Assembly: GCA_008704415.1 (NCBI GenBank)
Contig: VXIS01000022.1
Span: forward strand, 186,001-250,000
Direction of reading: 5' to 3'
DNA from: Sphaerosporella brunnea
Lineage: Eukaryota; Ascomycota; Pezizomycetes; Pezizales; Pyronemataceae
Length of the DNA stretch: 64,000 nt
Positions within the stretch are counted from its first letter, which is position 1. Every line of letters begins with the position of its first letter. Under the pieces are notes generated by a model that was not told the origin of the DNA, did no database searches, and saw only the letters and a list, made by a program, of their open reading frames with translations. Shown piece after piece: positions 31,424 to 42,724 of the stretch. The position numbers and the translations under genes are program-made.

Positions 31424-34400
31424 TCATCCGTCGTTTTTCTCTGTCATTGCTCCAGTTCGCGGCGCGCCGCGGCCACGTGACTCCCCTCCTTTTCCGACCA
31501 TCAGACCAATTTCGTTGACGAAAACCGCGTGCTTTACTGATCCCAGCTGCTTAGTGAGGCTATCGGCCAACTGCTCGTTACTACCAACGTGCTCCAAGAC
31601 AAGGTCACCTGATTCAATCTGATCGCGTATCGCGTGGTAGCGAATCCTGAGGTGCCTCGTCGCATTCGGAAAGCCATTGTCCAGAGCATTTGCACCAGCC
31701 TTGTTGTCGCCGCGGAGGATGATGGCCTTTCTGACGTTGACGTGGAGTTTTCCGATTTCTTGGACAACGTCACAAAGTAAGCTTGACTGCCTGTAGGCAG
31801 TCTCCATTCCGATAAGCTCTGCTTCCATGGTGCTGTGGGCGACAAGGCCCTGCTTCTTTGACTTCCACATGATCAATGCTCCGTTGAAGAAGACAAGCCA
31901 TCCGGATGTCGAGCCGGCTCCGTCCAGGTCTCCAGCGTGATCCGCGTCCGAGTAGGCGATGACAGTGTTTGCAGGGAGGTCATGCTGCTCTCTGACTACT
32001 GCAAGCTCGTAGTTACGCGTTCCGTTGAGGTATGGTAAGAGGTGTTTGATGGCTCCCCAATGCTCGATGGACGGATCACTAGCGTATCGTCCAAGGAGCC
32101 CCACGGCGTATGCGATATCTGGCCTACTTCCGAGAGCTGCGTAGAGCAGGCTGCCAATTGCCTGGTGGTAAAGGCCTTTATCGCACGCTTCTTCTTCGTC
32201 TGTTCGTGCGTGAGGCTTCTAATTGCTCTGCATCGGAAGCAGCTTTCTTGCGCTATCTTCCATCCCAAACCTGACCAGGACCTTTGTCAGGTAAGCCTCC
32301 TGCGATATCCATATTTGGCGCTTCTCGCGGTCTCGTCGAATCACCAGTCCAACATAGGTGAATGTCGGCTCTGTCACTACTCCCCCTTTTGCCTGGAACC
32401 GTGTCCGAAACTCCTGGCAAAGCTGTTCTAATTGGTGAAGCGGGGCCGCAATCAGGATATCATCAACATATAGGTTGCGCAGGGCTTCGTTGCTGTAGTA
32501 TAGTCCTGGAGCTGACACGGATGCCTTCAGGTGCAGCTGGTTGACGATGAATTGGCTGACGTCGTTGAACCAGCATCGTCCACTTTGTTTCAGGCCCGGG
32601 ACTGACTTCTTCAGCAAAACGACAGGCCGATGCCTAGCCTGCGGATCGTCCCTCCATTCCGCTTTTGGAAGCTTCAGATATACCTCCTCTTTCAACGTCG
32701 CACCCAGATAAGCTGTCGGAATATCCAATACGGCCATTTCCAGATCCTGCATCGCTGTCAATCCCAGGGTTAAACGTATGCTTTTGGCGTCGACAACCGG
32801 AGACGTGATTTCGTCGTATTCGTCAGGAGTCTGCAGAAAACCACGTGCCACTAATCGCACCTTGTATTTTTCGATAGTTCCGTCTGGCTTTTCCTTCACT
32901 ATCATTACCCATTTCGCGTCAACCACGCGTTTTCCAGGCGGTGCCACATCCACGTATGTATAGACGTCGTGAGATTTCAGTGATTTCTGCTCTGAATCCA
33001 AAGCAGACATCCATTCGTTTGCATCTGGCACGGTCAAAGCCTCGTCGTAGCTTTTCGGGCCTTCTGTCGCTAGGAGGATCTCGTCATAAATCGTCCGAAT
33101 GTCCTCGTTGTTACCCTGCTGCTGTTGCACTCGTCGTGCATCGCCACGCGTCCGTCCTGCGTGGATTTGTATCAAACGGCCGTTTACCGCGACTTCCTTC
33201 ATCAATCTCTCGTTGCGGGTTAAGGGGTCTTCCTTCTGCACTGGGGACGCGATCCATTCTCCCGGAACTTGCCGCTCATCTTCGGCGGGTGGTTCGTCAT
33301 GCTCTATCGGTGCCTGCTGTCTTCTCACGACGGGGGTAGCCGGTGGCTCCAACTGCTGCGGCTGATCCAATTTCGGCTGATCTAATGGTTCCTCATGGCC
33401 GTAGTGGTCAGATTCGTCGTTGTCCATGACAGATGGTGCCGCCACTGGTCGCATGGTGTTGAGGTCCTTATAAAGTATCTTTTCGTCGAATCTGACATCT
33501 CGTGATTAGACAATTCGCTTCCCTTCCACGTCGTAGAGTCGGTAATGTCCATCTGATCCTCCGTAGCCTAGCATGATGCACTTTCTTGGCCTGTCAGACA
33601 GCTTGTGATCGCGAATCTCAGCCGCTATCTGGGCATATGCCACGCATCCAACCGTCCTCAGGTGGCTAACGTCCGGTCGTTTCCCAAACATCATCTCGTA
33701 GGGAGTGCGAATTTGACCGTCTTTGGTTGTCAGAGCTCTATGCGGGACTCTGTTTCGGATGTAGTTTGCGGTGGATGCCACTTCTGCCCAAAACGCGTCT
33801 GGCAATTCGGCATGTTTCAACATGGCGCGTGTCGCATCGAGGATTCCGCGGTTCGTTCGCTCAGCGATACCGTTGCTCTGGTGGCTATAGGGGGGCGTGA
33901 TTTCATGTCGGATCTTCATAGATGAGAGAAACTCGTCCATAGCGCGTCCATTGAATTCTTCCCCGCCGTCGGTCCGGATAGCCTTGACACTGAATTCTTG
34001 CTGCATGTTGCAGTACTCCTTTAACGATTCGAGCGTGTCTGACTTCTTTCGCAGGAAGTAGACTTCGCTCCATCGCGTATGATCATCGGTAACTGCCAGC
34101 ATGTATAACTTACCGGAATGCGACGCGGTTCGGAAAGGGCCAACAAGATCAGCGTGCACCAGATCACCTCTCTTAGCCTTCCTCTTTAGGCTCTCCGGGT
34201 TGGGTTTATACGGCGATTTCGTCATCTTTCCGCGCAGGCAACCATCGCAAATGCATTCGGTGTGGTGTCCAACGTCTGTGATTCCCGTCACGGCTCCCGT
34301 GCGGACTGCCTTAGCGACGGCTGCGATTGCAAGGTGACCGAGTCGATTATGCCATATCGTGGCCTTGCCTTCCTTCTCAGACGCGTAGACGGCGTTTATC

Positions 34401-35890
34401 AATGTGTTATGCGTCTCAGGATCCTCTGCGATTATGCAAAACGTCTTATGCCGTATAGATCCATGGGCAACGATGGCGCCTGTCTGTCTCTCAGTGATCG
34501 TAACAGGATGGCTAGGCAGCGAGTTGTAGTCGACTTTGTAACCTGCTAGCAGCAGCTGGTATACGCTGAGCAGGTTGTTGGAGCCGCATTCCGGAACGTA
34601 TAGGACTTTCCTGAGTATGACTCTAGCAGGCGGCTGGTTGCTGCGTGGGAACAGCAACGCGATGTCGCCGATTCCTCTTGCATCGACTGATGCTTTGTTT
34701 GCGAAACGGACTTCGTGCTCCCCCTTTCGGAATGCGCGGTAGTTTACCCATTTCTGGTTCAAGCCGGTGACGTGGTTTGTCGCGCCGGAATCTGTCACCC
34801 AAATGCGCTCGTCGCCCTGTGGTATCTTGGTGAGTTTTCCGATGCTTGAAGACCCTTCTGGCGCGTCCTTCATCATCAAGAGCATGTCGAAAACGCGCGA
34901 TCCAGAGCCGTCGTCTATGTCGTCATTTGGTGGCCCGACGTACTCCCAGTCTTCCATCGCTTCCAGCGAGTCTGGTAAAGGTCGGTATTCTGCCGTCATC
35001 AGAAGGAAGTCGGTATCCCTCACGGTCTTGGCTTCCGATGTTTCCGCCTTTCGACTGGGGCTGACCTCTTGGTTGTCATCCTTCGGCTTTTCCGTGCAAA
35101 AGCGTCGAATATGGCCCTTCTTGTCACAGTTCCAGCAGGTTGGCACAGTCCCTTTCGAGGCCTTTCCCTTGTCCCCCTTTGCATACATAGCTGCATCTGT
35201 CGCAGCTGCCACTTTGGATACGGGCATCGATCGCTCACATATCTCCATGCGCTTTAGTATCCGTGCTAGTCCGCAGTTGTCGGTTTCGATCATGTCCATG
35301 ATCTCGGTGCGTAGATAGCTCCAATGGGCATCTTCAGGGAGGCTGTTATGGACGATCGTCGCCAGCAGCTTGTCATCAATCGTTGTCCCCGCCGCTCTGC
35401 ACATCGCGGCGTTTGCCAGTAGATTTCCCTGGTATTCAGCCATACTGGCGAAGTTTTCCCTCTTCGTCTCCAACAGCGCTGTCAATCCGGCCATTGGGTT
35501 GCGCTTCGCGGTTCTCTGGTATTCGTCGGCCAACGCATCCCATAACTCCTTTGGCGTTGTGAGCGTGTTATCATCCTCGTACTTCATCAGGACGGCACTA
35601 TGCAGAACGGAGAGTATCAATGCTCGGACCCTCTCCTGGTCTCCACGGAAGCGGTTAAGGTCGGCCACGTATCGGTACCAAAAGTTAAGGTATCCGGGGT
35701 CGTTGCTCTGCGGCTCGTCATCGTCTCCTGTAGTAACCGTCGAACCTGCTGGCACCGGAGGCGGTTTTGGCTGCTTCCTGTCGCCGGACACCAGGCCGTA
35801 TAGCCCTCCTCCTTCTAGATGACGCCTCATTGCTTTCGCCCATATCGGGTAGTTATCTCCTTGGAGTAACGGCACCGACTGCGTCGCCAT
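31424..35890 (-). pseudogene. copia-2 gag-pol polyprotein, two in-frame stops
   Basis: ATG at 35890. Gag has knuckle CWNCDKKGHIRRFC (residues 252-265). Protease is DSG (367-369). Integrase has H514, H519, C548, C551 and DDE residues D581, D641, E677 with 35 between the last two. A TAA at 33506-33508 falls between KRIV and SRDVRFDE, a junction normally read through. RT follows (LYVDDILIA; TVPGLKQ-type motif), then a TAG at 32219-32221 after LLPMQSN. RNase H (IAYSDADHAGD, STMEAELIG, RGDNKAGANAL) ends at 31424. All parts are in one frame, so point mutations alone have broken it. The RT-proximal linker is Pro/Gln/Glu-rich. Confidence 0.94.
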
Positions 35891-35975
35891 TGGTTCTTCA
35901 AATCTCTTCTGCTTGTTGTGGTTGAGTTTTTTGCGAGTCGTCCTCTTGCTTTTGCCGACGGCTCCTCCTAACTCC

Positions 35976-36167
35976 AGTTGTCTGTACGCCTACAACTCAG
36001 GCGACGGTTTTCGTTGTTTCGAGTCCTTCCAAGTAGTCCTTTCGCTGACTGCTTCCTTCGACTCCAGTTGTCTTAACCCTCACAACTCAAGGTGTCGGTG
36101 AGCTAAGATCGCGCTCTCGTATCCGCCGGCGATCCTCCAAGCTCCAGTCGTCTTTCCACCTACAACT
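35976..36167 (-). repeat. leader hairpins of copia-2, three units
   Basis: Three inverted pairs AGTYGT...ACAACT with 10-nt loops, at 35976-35997, 36066-36087 and 36146-36167, in the leader between primer site and gag ATG. In the third the changed base gives a G-U wobble in the element RNA, so pairing is kept. Around each lies a shared CTCC...CAGG or CTCA context. Confidence 0.8.
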
Positions 36168-36246
36168 CAGGCTCTCTTCGCACGTACGACCTTTGATATA
36201 TGTCCGCTTCGTAAATGTGATTGACTCTTATCGGTGGCGAAGCGCC

Positions 36247-36258
36247 GGGCTCATAACC
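36247..36258 (-). promoter_or_regulatory. copia-2 primer binding site (half tRNA-iMet)
   Basis: The plus strand reads GGGCTCATAACC against the LTR, identical to the anticodon arm of fungal initiator tRNA-Met including the CAT anticodon. It implies priming by a cleaved tRNA half as in Drosophila copia. Confidence 0.85.
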
Positions 36259-36478
36259 TGTTGACAGCAAGTTCTGGACGCAGCGACACTAATATGTGGG
36301 TGAAGTGGTGTATATTAAAGGTAAAGGTCTAGTGACGCCGCAACTGCACTTAAGGTGCAGTTGTGGCTCGGCTACGCTAGCGCTAAACCTTAATCTAACT
36401 ACCAACCCTAACATAGTCTATACTCGGTTATCCCCTGACGGGTAGAGTGATGCCTGCGGCGTCACTCTACCCTCGACA
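36259..36478 (-). repeat. copia-2 5' LTR
   Basis: 220 bp, identical to the other LTR except for one C/T difference, with the same two hairpins (the long one at 36440-36472). It is expected to hold the promoter. Confidence 0.96.
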
Positions 36479-36666
36479 AACCAGTTATAAACGCAGTTTG
36501 GCTTGGTTTCAATCTACGACGGGCTCAGACAATAAACTTTGGTATGCTAACTTTGGTTATTGATATAATGGTTGCATTTGGATCGTGATAGCCGTTTTTC
36601 ATGGTCGGCTTTGTGGGGTGCGCGGGTCGCGTTTAGACTCAACCTCGATGGCCGGAGTCACAACCA

Positions 36667-37370
36667 CAAGGCTCTCAAAAGTGCGGCAAGTCCGGCTTGG
36701 GAGGAAGCCTGAACCCGTTTGATTCAAACTGGCTTTGCAAATTGCGGCCCGTTTGAACCATGCATTTTCCAAAAGGACGAGGTGACTGCAGATGCCCATC
36801 AGGCACGGTGAAGACCCGGCGTCTGGCGGGCCAGCCAGGTACATGTAAGTGTTTGTTAATAACTGAAATCAAGAAAAACAAAGCGAAAACCAACTGCAGA
36901 TCCAACGTGAAGCCCCATCAATATCGACCGCCCGCAGTTCGAAGTCACTTAGCTTACGCATAACCCGATGTATTTGTGAACCCGCTCCATACATAATACC
37001 TCCATCGGCCAAGACCTGAGGCACTGGATGGCTTTGATGGCATCGTCTCCCAACCGCGCCCTCTGATTGTTAATGATGTATCGACCGCTGGGAACTGTTA
37101 GCGATGCTCTAGTCCACCTGAACTCTAACTTCGGAGGAGCGTCTCACCCGCTGAACACACGTTCTGCTGGAGCAGACATTGCAGGAATTGCATCAGGTTC
37201 AACACCCATTCGTGGGATATCTCGTCGGAACAGCCCACCAGAGCCTTGATCCGTCGCCTTGATCCAGAACTCTTGAACGCCATCTCCGGGTGAATTCAGC
37301 GCGACGCACAATGTCGGTGATAGCCCGTAAGAACGAACAAAAAAAAATCGCAATATTTCACCACAATCAT
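36667..37370 (-). mobile_element. hAT-1 copy F, 3' half
   Basis: Minus-strand hAT-1 3' end. The terminal repeat CAAGGCTCTCAAAAGTGCGG (plus strand, 36667) matches the family with four changes. The transposase dimerisation domain (TDQGSGGLFRRDIPRMGVEP, then AIPAMSAPAERVFSG) is followed by an intron at 37088-37147 (GTGAGA...CTAAC...CCCAG) and GRYIINNQRARLGDDAIKAI, then QCLRSW. The 5' half is missing at the LINE B junction near 37371. Confidence 0.8.
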
Positions 37371-39915
37371 TTTGTTGTGTTTTAATCATAATGGATTCGG
37401 CCGCTTGCGGCCAGGGCATATAGTACTGTGAAGTCCGCTCCTCTGAAGGAAGGAAACCAGACAAGGAAAAAATAAGCATAGATCGCACCAGGACAAAGGA
37501 GGCAGTTTCAGGCCCTACTCGGCCGCATTCAGGCCCTATTCAGCCACATTCCCACGCTCGTGCTGCTACACAAGGCCATCACCGCCTCTATGCAGCGCTC
37601 GTCGGCCAGCAGATCACTGACCGCCGTATTGGTCTTCTGCCTGCACTTGCCCCCGTCGCGAGTGGCCTCAACCACCACCTTCCAAAGGGTGGTTTGCTTG
37701 TTTCGCCACCGTCGGCATGTCTTGAAGAGGTGGTTTCGGATCTGCGGCGGTTTTTTCTGGCAGAGCCTGCACTTGTCGTCTGCGCGGCACCCGGTCCGAT
37801 GCAGGCAGGGGCTGTCGGAGCTTTCTGCAGCCTCAGTTGAAAGAAGCGCGCTGCCACTGCCTTCTTGGTCTTCAAAGCGGTCTTGTTACCTCTGGGTGGC
37901 TTGTAGTAGCTCTTCGGCCGGCAGTGCTTCGCAAGCCATCGGTCGCGGTCTTGTCGCTTGGCCACCGTGCCCGCTCTGGCAATGTAGGTGAGCGACGTGG
38001 TGGCGAGCACCTCGGGGGCCTCGAACGGGGATCGGCTGCTGGCGGCTCCTTGGGCGAAGCGGTCGGCTTGTTCGTTGCCTGGGACGTCTCTGTGGCCTGG
38101 CGTTCCGCGGAACTCCGTGGTCCAGCCCGCGGCCAGATGGCTGTTTCGGCCAGAGCGATCCTAGGGACGATCCACTGCCCAGGTCCCGGCCTGGTGGCGA
38201 GTAGCCGTTGGAGGGCAGCCTCCGCGTCCACGGAAATGCGGACGGTGCCGGTCGCTGGCCTCCCTGCCGGGAGGCGGTGTAGAGCTAGCTCCAAGCCGGC
38301 TGGCATGCCAAAACGCTCGGCGTCGTAGGCCTCCTTGTTGGAGCTGACGTACTTGGCCGTCGCTAGCCACTGGCGGTCCTGGCTCCCGCGCGTGACCGCG
38401 GCGTAAGCGCAGCTCTCGTCCTCGAGCGTACATCCGTCCGAATAGACTGCGATCGCCACGCTCGTAGGTTCTTGCCATCCCTTAGCTGACCGAATATCGT
38501 TTTTTTCCGCCTCAATGCCTACGCGGCCGCGCGGAATGACGGATATAGCCATGCTAGGTTCGATCGTGGTTGGCTGGTCTGGGATGGGAGCTGCAAGCGC
38601 AGCTCCCAGCGTTGCGGGTGTTGGGCTCATAGGCGGCTCTTCAAAGGCGTTATCGGCCACGTATCGTAGCAGTCGTCTGGCCGTCGTGACGGGGTCACGG
38701 TCCATCGTAGGGGACGCTGTCATCGCGGATCGGATGCGGACGCCGGCGGGGTTGCCGTCCGGTGTGACGGCAAATCTGCAGTCGAAGCGGCGTCCCCGAT
38801 GCGCCAGCAGGGTATCGGCATCCACGAGGCCAGCATCGCAAACGAGGGGGCGCAGGGCCGACGTCGGTAAAGAACCTAGGATGCCCCTGGTCTGTCGGTT
38901 GATCATTTTCTGCACCTCGGCCAACCGGCTTTTCTGTCTCCCATCATACCATAGCTCAGCGCCGTAAAGGGCGACGGACTGGATGGCCGCCACCTGGATG
39001 CGTTTGACCTTTCCCGCCCATAATCCTAGCTTTCCGCATACGGACTGCATCCTGGCTTCGGCCTTCCTGGCTTTCCCCATCCTGACGTTGTGGTGATAGA
39101 GTAGGGTGAGCTTGCTGTCCAAGAAGACGCCTAGCCACCGCGTTGCGTGGTTGTTGTACGGCACCGCCGCACCAGCCACGGTGATCGTCATGACCGGCAG
39201 CTTACGCTTGCTGGTCAGGAGCAGCGCTTCCGTCTTCCCTACGTCAAAAGCCACGGCGTGGACATCTTCCACTGCTGGGAAGAGACCGGACAGGTGTAGC
39301 GCGAAGAGGATTGGCGATACCGGCGATCCCTGGGCGAGGACCGCCCTGATGGGCAGTGGGTCACTGAGTTGCCCTTCGACCTTCATTCGGACTGAACGGT
39401 CGTCCATAAAGGAGGCTGTCCAGCGAATGAGTTTGTGTGGGGCACGGAGCTCCACGAGTCTGCGGATGAGCACCGCCTTGGAGACGTGGCCGAAAGGAAG
39501 CGCCTTTGACGTCCATGAGCAAGACGCCGACGATCCGCTGGTCCTGCCAGGCCGTTGGGCCTGATCCATAAGGACGGCCACCGTGTCGACGGCGGCTCTG
39601 CCGTTCCAGTTGCTGAACCGTCCTGCATGAGGCAAAGATCCGGACTCGGAGGCGTTTACCAGCCTGCCGGTCACCACTCACTCTGTAACTTTGCTTAGGC
39701 AGCATAAGAGCGAGATAACTCGGTGGGATCGGGCCAAAGAGTAGTCGTCTTTGCCGGGCTTCGGGATGACTACGCTGGTGGCCTGTCGCCACGGCTTTGG
39801 TTGATAGCCTTGCCAGACGCATGCGCGAACCAGCGCTGCGGAGCCCTCACGGTTCCATCCGCTACAATGATGGTGACACGCCGCAATTCTTCTGCCACGG
39901 TGTTCGGGTTTCACA
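37371..39915 (-). mobile_element. LINE B, 5'-truncated, split by hAT-1 copy B
   Basis: Same family as LINE A, minus strand. The 3' stem-loop is at 37399-37412 and the tail ATGATTAAAACACAAC reaches about 37371. Coding covers RT to the C-terminal domain. At 39916 it is interrupted by hAT-1 copy B; about 130 bp of possible LINE sequence continues beyond 40826. It appears to sit inside hAT-1 copy F. Confidence 0.85.
37553..39914 (-). pseudogene. LINE B RT-RNase H frame lacking YADD
   Basis: A long open frame (39677-37872, 601 codons) covers the RT thumb/palm, connection and RNase H. VLIRRLVELRAPHKLIRWT and LAQGSPVSPILFALHL are RT motifs. RNase H shows AVYSDGC and VSVDAEAALQRL. Compared with LINE A, about 46 residues are missing between FPAVE and GKTE, exactly the stretch with the YADD catalytic box, and the deletion keeps the frame. 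RT N-terminal motifs (KPWRQATSVVIPKPGKDD) lie upstream at 39914-39678 in a second frame. The C-terminal Cys-rich region follows 37872 in other frames. Confidence 0.85.
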
Positions 39916-40834
39916 CAGGGCTGTCAATAGTCCGGCCGCCCGATAGGTCAAACTGGGCCCCACGCAGTGGGTCAGATCGGGCCGATGATGTGGAAAGCCT
40001 GATAGGTTCGGGCTGGTGTCAGAAAAGTCTGGATATCTGATAGGTGCCCACCGGCGCCGGCTACCCCGGAACAAGATTGGTTTGGGAGGCGGAATAAAAC
40101 GGAGCGGAACTGCTGATGTTTTGAAGTATTCCGAATTCTTTTCGTGCGTGAGTGAGATCTCTCAACGCTATTCTACGCATGATCCCACGCTCTTACATGC
40201 TCTATAAGGGGACAGCATTCCCGGGCCGCCGTCTAGATTTTCTTTATTTGCAAACATACCAGGTCAACACCACACCAGGTCCTCCCAAACAAGCGTCGCA
40301 TTGTCAATTTTCAACAGCCAGTAGGTAGTCAATGAATTTGTAAGTCCTGGCTAACTGTTTCCTGGAGAAATGTTTGACGATATGCCCTACTACGAACCTC
40401 AATCGGAAGACGAAATTCTCGATAGCATCACCGTCCGCCCTGACGAATCTGCGTCTCAGTCAACCCACGTCGTTGGTCGGAACTCTGCCCTAGAAGACTC
40501 GGAATCGTCAGGCAGGGGCGATTGATGGGTAGGGGCTTGGAACTGCGGGCAGCGGAGATGGATGTGTAGCTGGAGGTCCTTTGGGTTGTTGAATCTGTAT
40601 CTCACGTTCATGTTTCTTTCCTTGATGTATGTGTAAGCAAAAAACTACAGATGCCTGGCGGGCCCGCCGGGCGCCGGGTACTTCTTGGCCTGGCGGGTGC
40701 CCGTAGGCGCCTGGGTCTCGAATCAAAAAGCCTGGTCCAAACGGGCCGTGATTTCAAAAGCCTGTTTAAATCAGTCCGCTTCAGGCCGCGCTCAAAGCCG
40801 GACTGGCCGGACTTTTCACAGCCCTGGTTTCACA
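39908..40834. mobile_element. hAT-1 copy B with perfect 8-bp TSD
   Basis: 911-bp element 39916-40826, TIRs CAGGGCTGTCAATAGTCCGG and CCGGACTTTTCACAGCCCTG, flanked by GTTTCACA on both sides (39908-39915, 40827-40834). It retains the start of the transposase as a 51-codon acidic frame from ATG 40370 (MFDDMPYYEPQSEDEILDSI) to TGA 40523-40525, then jumps to the 3' subterminal region. It is an internal-deletion derivative inserted into LINE B. Confidence 0.95.
40370..40525 (+). pseudogene. hAT-1 transposase N-terminal stub
   Basis: 51 codons beginning MFDDMPYYEPQSEDEILDSI, rich in Asp, Glu and Ser, ending at an internal-deletion junction. The position behind the 5' subterminal repeats and the sense relative to the C-terminal fragments in other copies suggest it is the transposase start. 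No BED-finger residues remain. Confidence 0.5.
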
Positions 40835-40960
40835 CTATGTGCTGTTGCGAGCAAAACGTCAGCAGTGCGGGTCCATAATGTCTCGCCTCGCCACCGATGT
40901 CTGTCATTCTGCTCCGCCCTATTCCGCCTCTCCCGGAGCCGGATTCTGCCGGTGGTCAAC

Positions 40961-41098
40961 AAGTTAGTTGATTGCAGATATCCGCACTTTTTTTACACCG
41001 ACTGGAACCCATCAGGATTGCAGCATCGCCGGCCTGCTCTGACCCACTCGGTGGGGCCCGGTTCCACCTGGCGGCCGACCGGACTGTTTACCACCTTG
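40961..41098 (-). mobile_element. hAT-1 5' end fragment (G)
   Basis: The reverse complement matches the hAT-1 5' subterminal region (GCCGCCAGGT, GGGCCCCACCGAGTGGGTCA, GCGGATATCTG) and ends in a degenerate terminal repeat reading CAAGGTGGTAAACAGTCCGG. The CAAGG start matches that of copy F rather than the usual CAGGG, so this may be the other end of F. Confidence 0.6.
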
Positions 41099-41350
41099 AC
41101 CACCATGGCTGGTACCGCCCTTTCGGATGTTATAGCACAGAAGACAATATTGCGCCACTCGTCGTACAGCCGAGTGGCAAGGAGTATGTCGTGCAATGGT
41201 CTCGGGGACCATCATTGTGTTGGTGTTTCGTACGGGCCGATTCGTCTGAGGGTTGCTGGGATATAGGACGGTACGGTGAAAATGGAGAGTTATATAGTTC
41301 CCCTTGAGGTTCAAATAGAGTAGAATACAATCAGTGGGTCCGGTATTGCA

Positions 41351-41900
41351 ATGTCATTCAATGGGCGGAAGATATACATAGTCATGGACCCGAATAGCCA
41401 GTTGCGCAGTGAGCTGAGCTGTGGCTCGAGCCTTTTAGTGCGGGGAGATGTTAGATTTGCTGTTACAACATACAAAGGTCAAGCGGTTAGTCGGGCGTGG
41501 AACGACAAAATTCTACCGGATTCCAAAAAAGCCTTTGCTTTCACGACCACCTGTCCACTTGATTTTTGGAAAGCATATAAACATAACTATCCCATCGTTG
41601 CCAGAATGGCACGGCATGATCTTTCCATTCCCGCCTCCATCGTTCCAAACGAGCGGCTATCATCCCATTAGGCTGTCCTAACCCTCGCTTTCCCTACGAA
41701 CGCTTTTTCTACTCGTCACGGTAGTACGGCGGGAGATATTATTACCAAGAAGCGTAACCGGTGGCTGGAAGAGGACGCCATGGAGATGAACAGCATGGGG
41801 TCTGTCGAGGCGCATGCAAAGGTGTTCCAGGCCGAAGGAATTGACCCCGACCAGGAAGCAGCACTTGGAGGCTTTCACTCCGGGTCCCGGCACCCGTACC
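41351..41900 (+). pseudogene. hAT-2 transposase C-terminal fragment
   Basis: CPLDFWKAYKHNYPIVARMA and RHDLSIPASIVPNERL are the first half of a hAT dimerisation domain. After about 60 bp the second half follows: STAGDIITKKRNRWLEEDAM. The gap contains CTAAC and ends GGTAG, consistent with an intron at the position seen in hAT-1 copies, although its donor is unclear. The sequence differs from hAT-1, hence a second family. A GAGCC motif lies at 41423-41440. No ends or target duplication were identified. Confidence 0.7.
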
Positions 41901-42448
41901 CCGGTCCATTATTTAATGACACCCAGACGTTCCCACAAATGATGCGTCGTCGCTGCGCTCGTCTACCTCTATCGGTGTCGTCGGGAATAAGTGTCCGTCA
42001 ACAGGTGTGGCGACAATTACTGCGCCGAGCGGTCAGGACGGGCACCCGGGCTCTCAGTGAGCTACGCTGTTGTTTGATGCATCCAAACTTCGCCAGTCAC
42101 CATTCGTGACAAATGCCCTGCCAACGCGCGGGTGCAAACAAGCTTCGTCGGTGAGTAGAGCCAAGAGGTTAAAAACGCAGCATTATCACATCGGGAAACC
42201 CAATACGCCTCGGAGTCCTGTGAAGCAGGTTAGGATCGAATCACAGCGCCGTTTTGCAGGTTCGCGTGCCGCTGGGTTGGTAACCGCTAGGAGTCATGAA
42301 GCGGGGCGGGAGTCCAGGCGAGTGAATTCTAGTGAAGCAAAGCACAAGTGTGTCAACTCACGGTGACCCGATGCTACACTTTGCACTTGCAGCCGGCACT
42401 TTTGGACCCGCAGCGAAGCTGTATAAACGCCCGTTTTGACCATGCCTC
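41901..42448. other. no recognisable gene
   Basis: Only short open frames; no repeats or element ends seen. Confidence 0.4.
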
Positions 42449-42724
42449 ATGCCACAACTCAGAAATGGCAACATCAAGACGTACCAACGGCGCGCAGCAC
42501 CAAGTGGCGGTACTGATCCCCGCCGCGACCTTCCGCAGAGAGGGTTCCAGCCCTCTCTTGCTAACGCGACGTTTTCACGCTCCAGCACCATCTTCTACAA
42601 GTGGCTACGAGAACGAAAAGAACGACACGCCGACAAACGAAACAACACCACCCCGATGGTGTGGCACTGGTTCGAGTGCCCGGGTGGTGTGATTGCTTTG
42701 ACCACCGTATCAGAGTGATGCTCA

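Larger units (their letters stand above)
31159..36483 (-). mobile_element. Ty1/copia retrotransposon copia-2, full length
   Basis: Complete minus-strand element with 220-bp LTRs (31164-31383, 36259-36478) and a perfect 5-bp target duplication AACCA (31159-31163, 36479-36483). The LTRs differ at one position (31282 T, 36377 C), so insertion is very recent. It has a half-tRNA primer site, polypurine tract, hairpin-bearing leader and a single gag-pol frame with two in-frame stops. Protein identity to copia-1 is low outside the motifs, so this is a different family. Confidence 0.97.

Noticed and set aside
36243..36260. Apparent tRNA-Met fragment
   Set aside because: Only the anticodon-arm sequence is present and it abuts the LTR; it is the primer binding site, not a tRNA gene.
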